NCBI GenBank assembly: GCA_035546775.1
Contig: DASZWD010000052.1
Span: 1 to 59,518, forward strand
DNA length: 59,518 bases
DNA from: Acidimicrobiales bacterium
GTDB taxonomy: Bacteria; Actinomycetota; Acidimicrobiia; Acidimicrobiales; JACCXE01
Reading direction: 5' to 3'
This document shows, piece by piece, positions 32,353 through 41,002 of the stretch. Each line of letters starts with the position of its first letter. Positions within the stretch are counted from its first letter, which is position 1. The notes under the pieces were generated by a model. That model worked only from the letters and a program-made list of their open reading frames with translations. It was not told the DNA's origin and ran no database searches. Both the position numbers and the translations under genes were made by a program.

Positions 32353-33021
32353 ATGCGCTGGATCAGGACCGGATCGGTCTTTCGCATGGCGGCCCTCGTT
32401 TTTGCAGCCGCCCCGCTGCTGACGCCTGGTACGGCATTCGCCCAGACCACTACCACGGAGCCCGGTTACCCCGGGCCGGCCACCACCGTGGCGCCGCAGC
32501 CCACCGTCGACGTGCGTGACCTTGGCCCGCTGGTTCCGGGTTCGGTCGTCAACGTCAGCGAGTGCAACTTCGCCCCGGGCACGACCGTGACCATCCGAGT
32601 CCAGCCACCGGGCATCACCCTGGCGCCGGTTGTGGCCGACAGCAACGGCTGCATCACCGTGCGCATCGAGATCCTGCGGACGCTCGTCGCGCTGGGCTCG
32701 CCGCTGCATCCCTTCGCCGCCACGGGCCTCGCCGCCGCGGGCACGAAGGTGCAGGGTCACATCAACGGCCAGACCGTGACTTTCGGGCCCTACGGCACCA
32801 TCGTCGACATCGTTTCGACGGGTACCGGCAGCAACAGTCTGGCTCGCTCCGTCACGATCAGCTACACGTTGGCCAAGCCCGGCACCGTTACCCGCTCGGG
32901 CATCGTGCGCACTGGTACCGAGATCGTGAAGTGGACGCCGTTCGGCCTCGGCCTGATCGGCATCGGCTACCTCATGGTGCTGGCCTCCAAGCGCCGCCGC
33001 AACGCGACGACGCAGGCCTAG
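32353..33021 (+). CDS. Exported protein with C-terminal membrane anchor
   Basis: 222 residues. A Sec signal peptide ends at TAFA before QTTTT; a short Thr/Pro stretch is followed by a beta-rich domain with two Cys (VSECNFAPG, SNGCITV) that may form a disulfide. A C-terminal hydrophobic helix (FGLGLIGIGYLMVLA) and KRRR tail anchor it, resembling sortase substrates but without an LPXTG motif. Start alternatives are 32344 (with AGGGG) and 32353 (leaderless). Function unknown; its position suggests a wall-surface role with the upstream glycan genes. Confidence 0.78.
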   Translation: MRWIRTGSVFRMAALVFAAAPLLTPGTAFAQTTTTEPGYPGPATTVAPQPTVDVRDLGPLVPGSVVNVSECNFAPGTTVTIRVQPPGITLAPVVADSNGCITVRIEILRTLVALGSPLHPFAATGLAAAGTKVQGHINGQTVTFGPYGTIVDIVSTGTGSNSLARSVTISYTLAKPGTVTRSGIVRTGTEIVKWTPFGLGLIGIGYLMVLASKRRRNATTQA

Positions 33022-33024
33022 CCG

Positions 33025-34296
33025 CTACAGGTACTCGACGTTGTCGCCGGCCGGGACGGCGCGGCGGCAATCCAGCACGTAACGAGCGTGCTCCGCGACG
33101 GCCTTCACGTCGAAGGCGTCGTGGTTCGTGAGCATCAGCACGGCGTCGGCCGACGAAAGCTCCTCGCGATCGCACTCGACGCGGGTGACCTTGCCCTCGA
33201 GCACGCTGTGCTGCACGAAGGGATCGGCGACGCGCACGTTGGCGCCGAGCGCCACGAGTTCGCTGGCGACGGTGATCGCCGGCGACTCACGGGCGTCGCT
33301 CGTGTTGCGCTTGTAGCCGATGCCAAGCAACAGCACCCGGCTGCCGTTGACGGCCCGGCCGCGTTCGTTGAGCGCCCGCGAGAGGCGCCGCACGACGTAG
33401 GCCGGCATGTGGGCGTTGACGTCATTGGCCAACTCGACGAAGCGGAAGCTCTCCCCCAGCGACCGGCGCACCTGCCACGACAGGTAGCTCGGGTCGACCG
33501 GCAGGCAGTGGCCGCCCACGCCGGGGCCTGGCAGGAAGCGCATGAAGCCGAACGGCTTGGTCGAGGCGGCGTCGATGGCCTCCCACACGTCGATGCCGAG
33601 CTCACCGGCGAACATTGCCAGTTCGTTCACGAGCGCGATGTTGACGTGACGGAACGTGTTTTCGAGCAGCTTGGTGAGCTCGGCTTCCTTGGGCGACGAG
33701 ACCGGCACCGTCTCGTTGACCAGCTGTCCGTAGAACTCGTCGACGGCTGACAGGGAGGCCGGGTTGATGCCCGACACGACTTTGGGCGTGTTGACGAACG
33801 TCCATTCGGCGTTGCCTGGGTCGATGCGCTCGGGGCTGTAGCCGACGAGCACGTCGGTGCCGATGTCGAGGTTGGAACCCTCGTGCAGCATGGGCACGAG
33901 CAGTTCCTCGGTCGTGCCCGGGTAGGTCGTGGACTCGAGCACGACGAGTGCGCCGGGGGTCAAGGCAGCGGCGATGGTGCGCGCCGCCGACTCGATGTGG
34001 CTGAGGTCGGGCAGCGTGTCGCGCAGCGGCGTAGGAACCGTGATGACGGCGACGTCGAAGCCGTAGATGTCCGCGGGATCCGACGTGGCCCGGTACCGAC
34101 CGCTGGCGATGGCGTTGCCGAGCTCCTCGCTGCTGATGTCCTCGACGTAGGAGTCGCCGGCCGACAGGCGGGTGACGCGGTGGTCGTCGATCTCATAGCC
34201 GATGACCTCAAAGCCCACCTCGACGGCGCGCATCGCGAGCGGCAGACCCACGTAGCCCTGTCCGACGACGACCAGACGACGAGAATTGCTCCCCAT
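33025..34296 (-). CDS. UDP-sugar dehydrogenase (WecC/UDP-ManNAc type)
   Basis: 423 residues. Oxidises a UDP-sugar or UDP-HexNAc to the uronic acid in two NAD-dependent steps. Rossmann motif VVGQGYVGLPLA near residue 10, VPTPL, ESTTYPGTTEE, YSPERIDPGN, catalytic Cys in PGVGGHCLPVDP and GIGYKRNTSDARESP. The YSPERIDPG block and length favour the N-acetylhexosamine (WecC/WbpA) branch. ATG at 34294-34296 chosen; reading further upstream would run into the divergent GGDEF gene. Supplies charged sugars for the adjacent polysaccharide genes (inference). Confidence 0.9.
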   Translation of the reverse strand: MGSNSRRLVVVGQGYVGLPLAMRAVEVGFEVIGYEIDDHRVTRLSAGDSYVEDISSEELGNAIASGRYRATSDPADIYGFDVAVITVPTPLRDTLPDLSHIESAARTIAAALTPGALVVLESTTYPGTTEELLVPMLHEGSNLDIGTDVLVGYSPERIDPGNAEWTFVNTPKVVSGINPASLSAVDEFYGQLVNETVPVSSPKEAELTKLLENTFRHVNIALVNELAMFAGELGIDVWEAIDAASTKPFGFMRFLPGPGVGGHCLPVDPSYLSWQVRRSLGESFRFVELANDVNAHMPAYVVRRLSRALNERGRAVNGSRVLLLGIGYKRNTSDARESPAITVASELVALGANVRVADPFVQHSVLEGKVTRVECDREELSSADAVLMLTNHDAFDVKAVAEHARYVLDCRRAVPAGDNVEYL

Positions 34297-34301
34297 CGCC
34301 C

Positions 34302-34307
34302 TATCCT
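34302..34307 (+). promoter_or_regulatory. -10 hexamer TATCCT for diguanylate cyclase gene
   Basis: Seven bases before the GTG at 34315, inside the 18-base divergent gap shared with the UDP-sugar dehydrogenase. Confidence 0.4.
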
Positions 34308-34314
34308 CGCATGC

Positions 34315-34815
34315 GTGATGGGGGTGTACGTGCTTGCCGGGATCGCAATCGGCGTTGCCGTGACCTATTTGTGGCGCTTCGTAACGCGTCGTCATCCGGT
34401 CGACCCGCTCACGGGTATCCCCACGCGACCCGCGGCCGATGACGCGCTGCGCAGCCTGCGCGACGGCGATGCCGTCGTGGTCGTCGATCTCGATGAACTC
34501 AAGGCGGTCAACGACGACCGCGGCCATGGGGCGGGCGACGCATTGCTGCAGGCGCTCGCCGCGCATTTGGCGCGCGGAGTGCGGGCGCAGGACACCGTGG
34601 CGCGCTGGGGCGGCGACGAGTTCGTGATCGTGCTGCGCGGCGGCGCGTCGGCGGCCAGCGCGGTCGTCGAGCGCCTGCGCCAGAGCGCGCCGACGCCGTT
34701 TTCGGCGGGGGTGGCCGTGCACGCCGGCGGCGACGGCCAAGCGACGTTCGAGCGCGCCGACGCCGCGTTGCTGGTGGCCAAGCGCGCCGGCGGGCGACGC
34801 GTGGTCACGGCGTGA
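34315..34815 (+). CDS. Diguanylate cyclase with one membrane segment (GGDEF)
   Basis: 166 residues. A short N-terminal hydrophobic helix (VYVLAGIAIGVAVTYLWRFV) leads directly into a GGDEF domain: DPLTGIPTR, DLDELKAVNDDRGHGAGD, and the intact active site RWGGDEFVIV. RxxD (RAQD) lies five residues before GGDEF, the allosteric I-site for product inhibition. It should make c-di-GMP at the membrane. No sensor domain is present. ATG at 34318 is an alternative start. Its product is the ligand expected for the BldD homologue in this window. GTGA overlap with the lipoprotein gene. Confidence 0.88.
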   Translation: MMGVYVLAGIAIGVAVTYLWRFVTRRHPVDPLTGIPTRPAADDALRSLRDGDAVVVVDLDELKAVNDDRGHGAGDALLQALAAHLARGVRAQDTVARWGGDEFVIVLRGGASAASAVVERLRQSAPTPFSAGVAVHAGGDGQATFERADAALLVAKRAGGRRVVTA

Positions 34816-35648
34816 CCCGACGGCTCGCGTTGCTCCTCACGGTGGTGGCGCTGCTGGCGTCGGGATGCGGATCGCGGGTGCGCCAAGAAGAATGGGACAG
34901 CCTGACCGCCCAGGACGGGGCGCCGACGAGCCCGGCACTGCGCGGTGAGCCCGGCTCGGGAACAACGGCGAGCGACGAGTCGACCGCCACCACGACGGCG
35001 CACAGCCGCACCAAGGCGGCGGCGTCGACCGCCACCATCGTCGCCGGCGCGCTGCCGGCGCCGGCCGACGGCACCTACACCTACGACGAGACGCAGGACG
35101 GCGACACCACGAGCACCAGCGAGCGCTGGACGGCGCAGCGCCAGGCCGACGCGGTCACCGTCACGTCAGTCGTGACCGAAGACGACGACGGCGACACGGT
35201 GAAGACCACCGACACCTACCGCGTCACGCGACACGCCTTCGAGTTGCTGAGCGAAGAGTCGGCCTACGCCGGTGAGGACCCCGACACGTGCACGTACAAG
35301 CCGCCCGTGCTCGTCCTGCAACTCCCGCTGACGACGGGCGACAAATGGAAGACCACGCCGACCTGCGCCGACGCCGACGCCGGCGACGGGGAGACGACCT
35401 CGATTGCCGTCACCGGCCGCGCCACCGACGTGGTCGGTGGCCAGTCCGTTGCCACCTATGTGGTGCGCGGCACCGAGACATTTTCGAGCACCGACGACAC
35501 CACCGGCGAGCGCACCACGTTCACCTTCACCGACACTCGCCACGTCGACCCGGCAACGCTGCTGGTCGTGGTCGAAGACATCACCTTTACCGCCGCGGGC
35601 CACGCCAACACCGTGCACCGCCAGCTCCGCTCGCTGACGCCGACGTAG
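34812..35648 (+). CDS. Predicted lipoprotein, 278 aa
   Basis: Lipobox LLASGC at residues ~15-20 (signal MTRRLALLLTVVALLASGC), followed by a Ser/Thr/Ala-rich spacer to residue ~80 and a beta-rich domain (GTYTYDETQDGD, KTTDTYRVTRHAFEL, TFTFTDTRHVDP). Two Cys (DTCTY, TPTCAD) may bond. No known family is recognised. Starts within the stop of the diguanylate cyclase gene (GTGA), so it is co-translated with it and might be its extracytoplasmic partner (inference). Three bases separate its stop from that of lepA. Confidence 0.8.
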   Translation: MTRRLALLLTVVALLASGCGSRVRQEEWDSLTAQDGAPTSPALRGEPGSGTTASDESTATTTAHSRTKAAASTATIVAGALPAPADGTYTYDETQDGDTTSTSERWTAQRQADAVTVTSVVTEDDDGDTVKTTDTYRVTRHAFELLSEESAYAGEDPDTCTYKPPVLVLQLPLTTGDKWKTTPTCADADAGDGETTSIAVTGRATDVVGGQSVATYVVRGTETFSSTDDTTGERTTFTFTDTRHVDPATLLVVVEDITFTAAGHANTVHRQLRSLTPT

Positions 35649-35651
35649 CGG

Positions 35652-37448
35652 TCAGTCGTCGAGACGGAGGGCGGAGACGAACGCTTCCTGAGGGACCTCG
35701 ACGCGGCCGATGTTCTTCATCCGCTTCTTGCCCTCCTTCTGCTTCTCGAGCAGCTTGCGCTTGCGGGTGATGTCGCCGCCGTAGCACTTGGCCAACACGT
35801 CCTTGCGCTTGGCCTTCACCGTTTCGCGGGCGACGATTCGCCCTCCGATCGCCGCCTGGATCGGCACGTCGAACATCTGGCGCGGGATCAACTCGCGCAG
35901 CTTCTCGGTCATGCGCCGGCCGTAGTCGTAGGCCTTCTGGCGATGGATGATCGTCGAGAAGGCGTCGACGGGAACGCCGTTGAGCATCACGTCGAGCTTC
36001 ACGAGGTCCGACCGTTCGTACCCGGCAGGCTCGTAGTCGAGCGACGCGTAGCCCTTGGTGCGCGACTTCAGCGCGTCGAAGAAGTCCATCACGACCTCTG
36101 CGAGCGGAATGCGGTACTGCAACTCGACGCGCTCGGGCGACAGGTACTCCATGCGGCTCATCTCGCCGCGCCGCGTCTGGCATAGATCCATCAGCGTGCC
36201 GGTGTAGGTCGACGGCGTGAGGATCGTGATGGTCAGCATCGGCTCTTCGATGAATTCGATCTCGCCGGCGTTGGGCATCGCCGCGGGGCTCGACACCTCG
36301 ATCTCGGCGCCCCCGTGGACGTGCGCCTTGTACGCGACGGAGGGCGCGGTGGCGATCAGCGACAGGTTGAACTCGCGCTCGAGGCGCTCGCGCACGATCT
36401 CCATGTGCAGCAGACCGAGGAAGCCGCAGCGAAACCCGAAGCCGAGGGCGCCCGACGTCTCGGGTTCGTAAGTGAACGATGCGTCGTTGAGCCGCAACTT
36501 CTCCAAGGACTCGCGCAGGTCTTCGAACTCGTCGCCGTCGATCGGGAAGAGACCGCAGAACACCATGGGCTTGGGTTCCTGATAACCCGACAACGGCTCG
36601 CTCGCGGGGCGCGCCTGCTCGGTGATGGTCTCGCCCGAGCGGGCCTCGGCCAAGTTCTTGATGCCGGCAATGAGGTAACCCACCTCGCCGGTGCCGATGG
36701 AAGCGACCGGAGTCATGTCGGGCGTCTTGAGACCGATCTCTTCGATGTCGTGCACGCCACCGGTCTGCATGAACCGCAGCTTCGAGCCGTTGTTCATCTG
36801 CCCGTTGAGCACGCGTACGGCGGAGACCACGCCGCGGTACTGGTCGTAGTAGCTGTCGAACACCAACGCCTGCAGTGGCGCGTCCTGATCGCCGGTCGGC
36901 GCCGGAACGCGTTCGATGACAGCGTCGAGCAACTCGCGCACGCCTTCACCCGTCTTGGCGCTGATGTGCAGGATCTCGTCGGCGGGGATCCCGAGGACCT
37001 GTTCGATCTCGGCCGCGTACCGGTCGGGGTCGGCGGCGGGGAGATCGATCTTGTTCAACGCGGCCACGATGGTGAGGTCGTGCTCGAGCGCGAGGAAGCA
37101 ATTGGCGAGCGTCTGGGCTTCGATCCCCTGCGACGCGTCCACGAGCAGGATGACGCCGTCGCACGCGGCGAGCGAACGCGAGACCTCGTACCCGAAGTCG
37201 ACGTGACCCGGCGTGTCGATCAGGAAAATGTCGTGGGCCTTGTACTGCAGGCGCACGTTCTGCGCCTTGATGGTGATGCCACGCTCGCGCTCGATGTCCA
37301 TCGAGTCGAGATACTGCGCCTTCATGTTGCGCGGGTCGACGGCGCCACAGATCTCGAGCAGGCGATCGGCGAGGGTCGACTTTCCGTGGTCGACGTGGGC
37401 GACGATGGCGACCGCGCGGATGCGGTCGAGGTCGTCAGTAGCCGGCAT
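35652..37448 (-). CDS. lepA: Elongation factor 4 (LepA)
   Basis: 598-residue translational GTPase that back-translocates or assists ribosomes. G1 AHVDHGKST near residue 18, G2 RGITIKAQ, G3 DTPGHVDF, G4 NKIDLP, and the LepA-specific C-terminal domain ending [28 protein letters not shown] at 37446-37448 chosen; it lies inside the end of the upstream dehydrogenase gene (14-base overlap). Confidence 0.96.
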   Translation of the reverse strand: MPATDDLDRIRAVAIVAHVDHGKSTLADRLLEICGAVDPRNMKAQYLDSMDIERERGITIKAQNVRLQYKAHDIFLIDTPGHVDFGYEVSRSLAACDGVILLVDASQGIEAQTLANCFLALEHDLTIVAALNKIDLPAADPDRYAAEIEQVLGIPADEILHISAKTGEGVRELLDAVIERVPAPTGDQDAPLQALVFDSYYDQYRGVVSAVRVLNGQMNNGSKLRFMQTGGVHDIEEIGLKTPDMTPVASIGTGEVGYLIAGIKNLAEARSGETITEQARPASEPLSGYQEPKPMVFCGLFPIDGDEFEDLRESLEKLRLNDASFTYEPETSGALGFGFRCGFLGLLHMEIVRERLEREFNLSLIATAPSVAYKAHVHGGAEIEVSSPAAMPNAGEIEFIEEPMLTITILTPSTYTGTLMDLCQTRRGEMSRMEYLSPERVELQYRIPLAEVVMDFFDALKSRTKGYASLDYEPAGYERSDLVKLDVMLNGVPVDAFSTIIHRQKAYDYGRRMTEKLRELIPRQMFDVPIQAAIGGRIVARETVKAKRKDVLAKCYGGDITRKRKLLEKQKEGKKRMKNIGRVEVPQEAFVSALRLDD

Positions 37449-38355
37449 CGAGATCCACCAAGCCGACCAGCGGCTCACCGGCCGCGAATCGCCTCAGGTT
37501 TTCCGTCACCCGCCTAGCCAACAACGGCAAACCCATCGCGAGCGAATTTGCGGTGTGGGGCGTGATGATGCAGTTGGGTAGGTCCCACAGCGGATGGCCG
37601 TCGGGCAGCGGCTCGGGATCGGTGACGTCGAGGCCCGCACCCCCAATCCATCCGTCACGCAGCGCCAAAACGAGATCGTCGGTGACGACGTGCGCGCCCC
37701 GCGCCACGTTGACCAACCACGCGTGGGGCTGCATGGCCCGCAAGGCCGCAGCGTCGATGACACCGCGCGTCTCAGGCGTGAGGGCAAGGGCAAGGAAGAC
37801 GGCGTCGGCGGCGCGCAGCGCCTCGTGCAGCGCGTCGGGAGCGACGACGTGCGCGACCCCCGGCATGACCGCGCGAGTGTCGCGGCGCACGACCGTGATC
37901 TCGGTCCGCATCGGCGTCAGGAGGTCGACGAGACACTCGGTGATCCCACCGCCACCGAGGATCGTCGCCTTGCCGTCGTAGAGCGACACTCCGCCTTGGG
38001 CTTCCCACGTGGTCGCCCGGATGCGCCGGGGCAGTTCCCGCAGCCCGGCGAGGGCGAGGGCCAAGGCGTGCTCGGCGACGGGTTCGGCGTACACGCCCTT
38101 GCCGCACGTCCACGTGCGGGCAGGGTCGAGGACGCCGGCGGCGACGAAGGCTTCGATGCCCGCCCACGGCAGCTGCACCCACGACGCCTGCGGCGACTCC
38201 TTCAGCGCCCGGGCTAGGCCCTCTGTGTCGTCCGGGGCCAGGAAAATGAGCACGTCAGCGTCGGCCGGGTCCTCCACCAGCTGCGCGCCGGCAGCGGCGA
38301 CGGCGGCGGGCGCCCACGGGCGCGCCGGGAGCGGGGCAAGGGCTACACGGACCAC
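37435..38355 (-). CDS. D-isomer-specific 2-hydroxyacid dehydrogenase
   Basis: 306 residues. NAD-dependent reduction of a 2-keto acid. The nucleotide motif is ILGGGGI near residue 135. Catalytic residues are visible as Arg in NVARGAHV, Glu in TDPEPLP and His in ITPHTAN. The short N-terminal substrate domain resembles the GyaR/GhrA group, so glyoxylate or hydroxypyruvate are possible substrates. GTG start has TACTAT six bases upstream and no ribosome binding site. Overlaps lepA. Confidence 0.87.
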   Translation of the reverse strand: MVRVALAPLPARPWAPAAVAAAGAQLVEDPADADVLIFLAPDDTEGLARALKESPQASWVQLPWAGIEAFVAAGVLDPARTWTCGKGVYAEPVAEHALALALAGLRELPRRIRATTWEAQGGVSLYDGKATILGGGGITECLVDLLTPMRTEITVVRRDTRAVMPGVAHVVAPDALHEALRAADAVFLALALTPETRGVIDAAALRAMQPHAWLVNVARGAHVVTDDLVLALRDGWIGGAGLDVTDPEPLPDGHPLWDLPNCIITPHTANSLAMGLPLLARRVTENLRRFAAGEPLVGLVDLDAGY

Positions 38356-38361
38356 AGGTGG

Positions 38362-38367
38362 ATAGTA
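38362..38367 (-). promoter_or_regulatory. -10 hexamer TACTAT for dehydrogenase/lepA
   Basis: Six bases before the GTG at 38355; the divergent rpsT promoter lies ~16 bases further on. Confidence 0.5.
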
Positions 38368-38382
38368 GGAGAGCAAGCCTGC

Positions 38383-38388
38383 TAGCTT
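38383..38388 (+). promoter_or_regulatory. Possible -10 hexamer TAGCTT for rpsT
   Basis: TAGCTT is ~36 bases before the rpsT start. Unlike most genes here rpsT has a ribosome binding site (AGGAA ~5 bases before GTG), so it has a short leader. Confidence 0.35.
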
Positions 38389-38424
38389 GGAACGTCCTTG
38401 AACAGCTAGGCAGCTAGGAAACCC

Positions 38425-38685
38425 GTGGCAAACATCAAGAGCCAAAAGAAGCGCATCCTCACGAACGAGAAGGCACGCGTCGCCAACAAGGCCGTGCGCT
38501 CCGAGTTGAAGACGCGCACCAAGGCTGCGGTTACCGCCGCCGGCACCGAAACCGGTCCCGACGCGCTCAAGCTGGCCATCAAGAAGCTCGACAAGGCTGC
38601 GACCAAGGGCGTCATCCACAAGAACGCCGCCGCCCGTCGCAAGTCGCGCCTCATGAAGCGCGTCAACGCCTCTTCGGCTTCCTAG
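38425..38685 (+). CDS. rpsT: 30S ribosomal protein S20
   Basis: 86-residue basic, helical protein that binds 16S rRNA early in assembly. Begins [18 protein letters not shown] and ends [17 protein letters not shown], typical S20 motifs. GTG start with AGGAA upstream. The TAG stop overlaps the stop of the convergent glycosyltransferase (CTAG). Confidence 0.96.
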   Translation: MANIKSQKKRILTNEKARVANKAVRSELKTRTKAAVTAAGTETGPDALKLAIKKLDKAATKGVIHKNAAARRKSRLMKRVNASSAS

Positions 38686-39677
38686 AGCCGCTCCCCCACG
38701 ACTTCGCGATACACCTGGGCGTACTTCGCCGCGGCGTCGCGCGGCCGGAACCGCTCGCGATTCCGGTAGCCGGCGGCCACTAACGACGCCGCGTACTCCG
38801 TGTCCGCTAGGACCCGTTCGATCCCGGCGCGGATCGACACGACGTCTTCGGGATCGACCAGACAGGCCGCACCCCCCGCCACCTCGTTCATCGGCGCCCG
38901 ATCGCTGGTGACGACCGGCCGCCCGATGGCCTGCGCCTCGACGATGGGCATGCCAAAGCCTTCGTACAGCGACGGGAACACGACGACGTCGGCCGCGGCA
39001 TACCAGTCCACCAGGTCGCAGTCCGACAGGCCGACGCCGTTGCTGAACCGGACACCGCTGGCCCTCAAGAACGCCGCGGTGGTGTCCGGTAGCCCGCCGA
39101 TGATGCGCAACTCGACGTCGAGCCCGCGCACCGCTTCGATCACGCGCTCGGCGTTCTTGTTCGGCGTCTGGCCGAAGCACAACACGATGGGACGGGTGTT
39201 CGCCGGCGGCGGTTTCGGCGCGAAGGAGTCGTCGATGGGCACCGCGATGACGTCGATGCGGTCGCGGGGCAGGCCGGTAATGCGGACCAACTCGTCGGCG
39301 GTGAAGTCCGAAATCGCCACGACCCGCGCCGCCCGTCGCGCCGGTCCACGGAACCACAACCACCGAAACACGGCGGTGCGCACCCCCCGGCCGGTGGTGT
39401 CGCCGCAGTCGAGGACCGTGAGGACGCTGCGGTGCCGGCGCAGCCCGAACACCAGGAAGTGCACGTCGCCGGCGACGTGGACCACATCACCGCGCTGCAG
39501 GGCGGTCGTCACCATGTCGACGCCACGGCGGATCACGCCGCGCGAGCGGAACGGCACGACGTGCACGCGGACCTCCACGTCCTCGGGCATGTCGCGGCGT
39601 AACGCCGCGAAGAACCGCTCGACGCTGAAGTTCAGCCCCGCGAACGGACGGCGCTGGACGTGGACGACGTGGATCAG
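38682..39677 (-). CDS. Glycosyltransferase family 4 protein, CTG start
   Basis: 331 residues, GT-B fold. N-terminal block [22 protein letters not shown] is typical of this family and lies upstream of the first ATG (39590), so the gene must start earlier. There is no ATG, GTG or TTG before the next in-frame stop. CTG at 39675-39677 overlaps the M16 gene stop as CTGA and has GAGGT six bases upstream. C-terminal donor site: [31 protein letters not shown] with the catalytic EX7E-type Glu. Sugar and acceptor unknown; probably surface glycan. Confidence 0.87.
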   Translation of the reverse strand: MIHVVHVQRRPFAGLNFSVERFFAALRRDMPEDVEVRVHVVPFRSRGVIRRGVDMVTTALQRGDVVHVAGDVHFLVFGLRRHRSVLTVLDCGDTTGRGVRTAVFRWLWFRGPARRAARVVAISDFTADELVRITGLPRDRIDVIAVPIDDSFAPKPPPANTRPIVLCFGQTPNKNAERVIEAVRGLDVELRIIGGLPDTTAAFLRASGVRFSNGVGLSDCDLVDWYAAADVVVFPSLYEGFGMPIVEAQAIGRPVVTSDRAPMNEVAGGAACLVDPEDVVSIRAGIERVLADTEYAASLVAAGYRNRERFRPRDAAAKYAQVYREVVGERL

Positions 39678-41002
39678 TCGCTTACCTCGACGGGTGCGAC
39701 CCGGCCGACCGTTTCGCCGATGATGTCAGCGTCGCCGACCAGGACAGGAGCGAGCATCGCCGGGGCAAGGTACTTGGCGGCGGCCGCCGCAACCTCCTCA
39801 GCGGTCACCTTGTGCGCCCGCACCGGCAATTCGCGCAGATACGACACGTCGAGACCCGCGATGGCCAGCGCGGTGACGTAGCTGGCGAGTCCGGCCTGGG
39901 TCTCGGCCGACATCGCCAGCTGGCCGACGAGGAAGCGTTTCGCCGCCCCGAGTTCCTCGTCGGTGACGACGGTCGTCGCCATGCGGCCGAGTTCGTACAG
40001 CGTCTCGACCAGCGCCGGAGCCGTCACCGACGTCTGCACGTCGACGCCGACGTTGACGACCGAGGCGCCGACATTGTGCGTGATGCCCGCCGACGCACCG
40101 TACGTGTAGCCCTTGTCTTCGCGCAGATTGTGGTTGAGCCGGGACGTGAACCCGCCGCCGAGGATGGTCAGCGCCAGCGTGAGAGCGGGAAAATCGGGAT
40201 GCGAACGGCTGACACCGAGACCCCCGATGCGGATGTTCGTCTGCACCGCCCCGGCCTGGTGTACGAGCCGGACTGGTCCGGGCACGACCGGCTTCGGCGC
40301 CGGGACCTTTGGGGGCTTGCGACTGCCGGTCCAGTCGGCCAGCGCCCGCTCCGCCGCCTTGACCATCTTGGCCGGCGGCACGTCGCCGACCAACGTCAGG
40401 AGGGCGCCGCCTGGACGCACGACAGAGCGGTGATAGGCGCGGGCGTTGGCTCGCGTGATCGGCTCGACCTCGTGCGGCTGCGGCATCGGGCGGCCGTAGG
40501 GATGGTTGGGAAAGACGCGCTCGGCGATGGCGAATTGCGCCCGCGCCGCCGGCTGGCTGTGCATGATGGCGATGCCCTGCTCCGTCTGCGCCTTTGCGAG
40601 AACAACTTCCTCTTCGGGGTAGGTGGCGTGGCGGACGATGTCGTTGAGCAGCGCGAGGTAGCGGTCGAGCTCGTCGGCGAGGCACGTCGCCGAGATGAAC
40701 AGGTTGTCGGCGTCGACGAGGCTGTGGACGTCACCCCCGATGTGCTGCATCTCGTCGGCGATGTCGGTCTGCGAGCGCGACTTCGTGCCGGTGAGGATCG
40801 TGGTGGACACGATGTCCTCGAGCACCCCGCTGCCCCAGTCGCGGGTTTTGGTCACGCCGAAGCGCAGACGCACCTGGACCATCGGAATGCCCGGCTTGCG
40901 CGCCGCCAGAATGCGAAGCCCATTGTCCAGGGTCTCGTCGACGACCGGGGGGAGCTTGCCCGGTTTCGTCTCACGGACTTCGGGGATCGGTCGCGCCGTC
41001 AT
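39674..41002 (-). CDS. M16 peptidase-like subunit lacking the zinc motif
   Basis: 442 residues with the two-domain M16 fold (GLRILAARKPGIPMVQVRL, then GGGFTSRLNHNLREDKGYTYG in the second half). The HxxEH metal site is absent; the corresponding region reads GVLEDIVSTTI. Such subunits pair with an active one, as in mitochondrial processing peptidase and bacterial two-gene M16 sets. ATG overlaps the stop of the active partner gene (ATGA), supporting equal production of a heterodimer. Confidence 0.9.
   Translation of the reverse strand: MTARPIPEVRETKPGKLPPVVDETLDNGLRILAARKPGIPMVQVRLRFGVTKTRDWGSGVLEDIVSTTILTGTKSRSQTDIADEMQHIGGDVHSLVDADNLFISATCLADELDRYLALLNDIVRHATYPEEEVVLAKAQTEQGIAIMHSQPAARAQFAIAERVFPNHPYGRPMPQPHEVEPITRANARAYHRSVVRPGGALLTLVGDVPPAKMVKAAERALADWTGSRKPPKVPAPKPVVPGPVRLVHQAGAVQTNIRIGGLGVSRSHPDFPALTLALTILGGGFTSRLNHNLREDKGYTYGASAGITHNVGASVVNVGVDVQTSVTAPALVETLYELGRMATTVVTDEELGAAKRFLVGQLAMSAETQAGLASYVTALAIAGLDVSYLRELPVRAHKVTAEEVAAAAAKYLAPAMLAPVLVGDADIIGETVGRVAPVEVSD

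Noticed and set aside
32344-33021. Exported protein starting at ATG 32344
   Set aside because: Has AGGGG upstream and cannot be excluded, but 32353 has an exact leaderless hexamer and gives a cleaner signal peptide. Kept as an alternative.
36315-37517. 400-codon plus-strand frame opposite lepA
   Set aside because: Antisense shadow of a highly conserved gene; no recognisable domain.
38682-39590. Glycosyltransferase starting at the first ATG (39590)
   Set aside because: It would discard a conserved N-terminal block and leave 84 bases of clear coding sequence untranslated.
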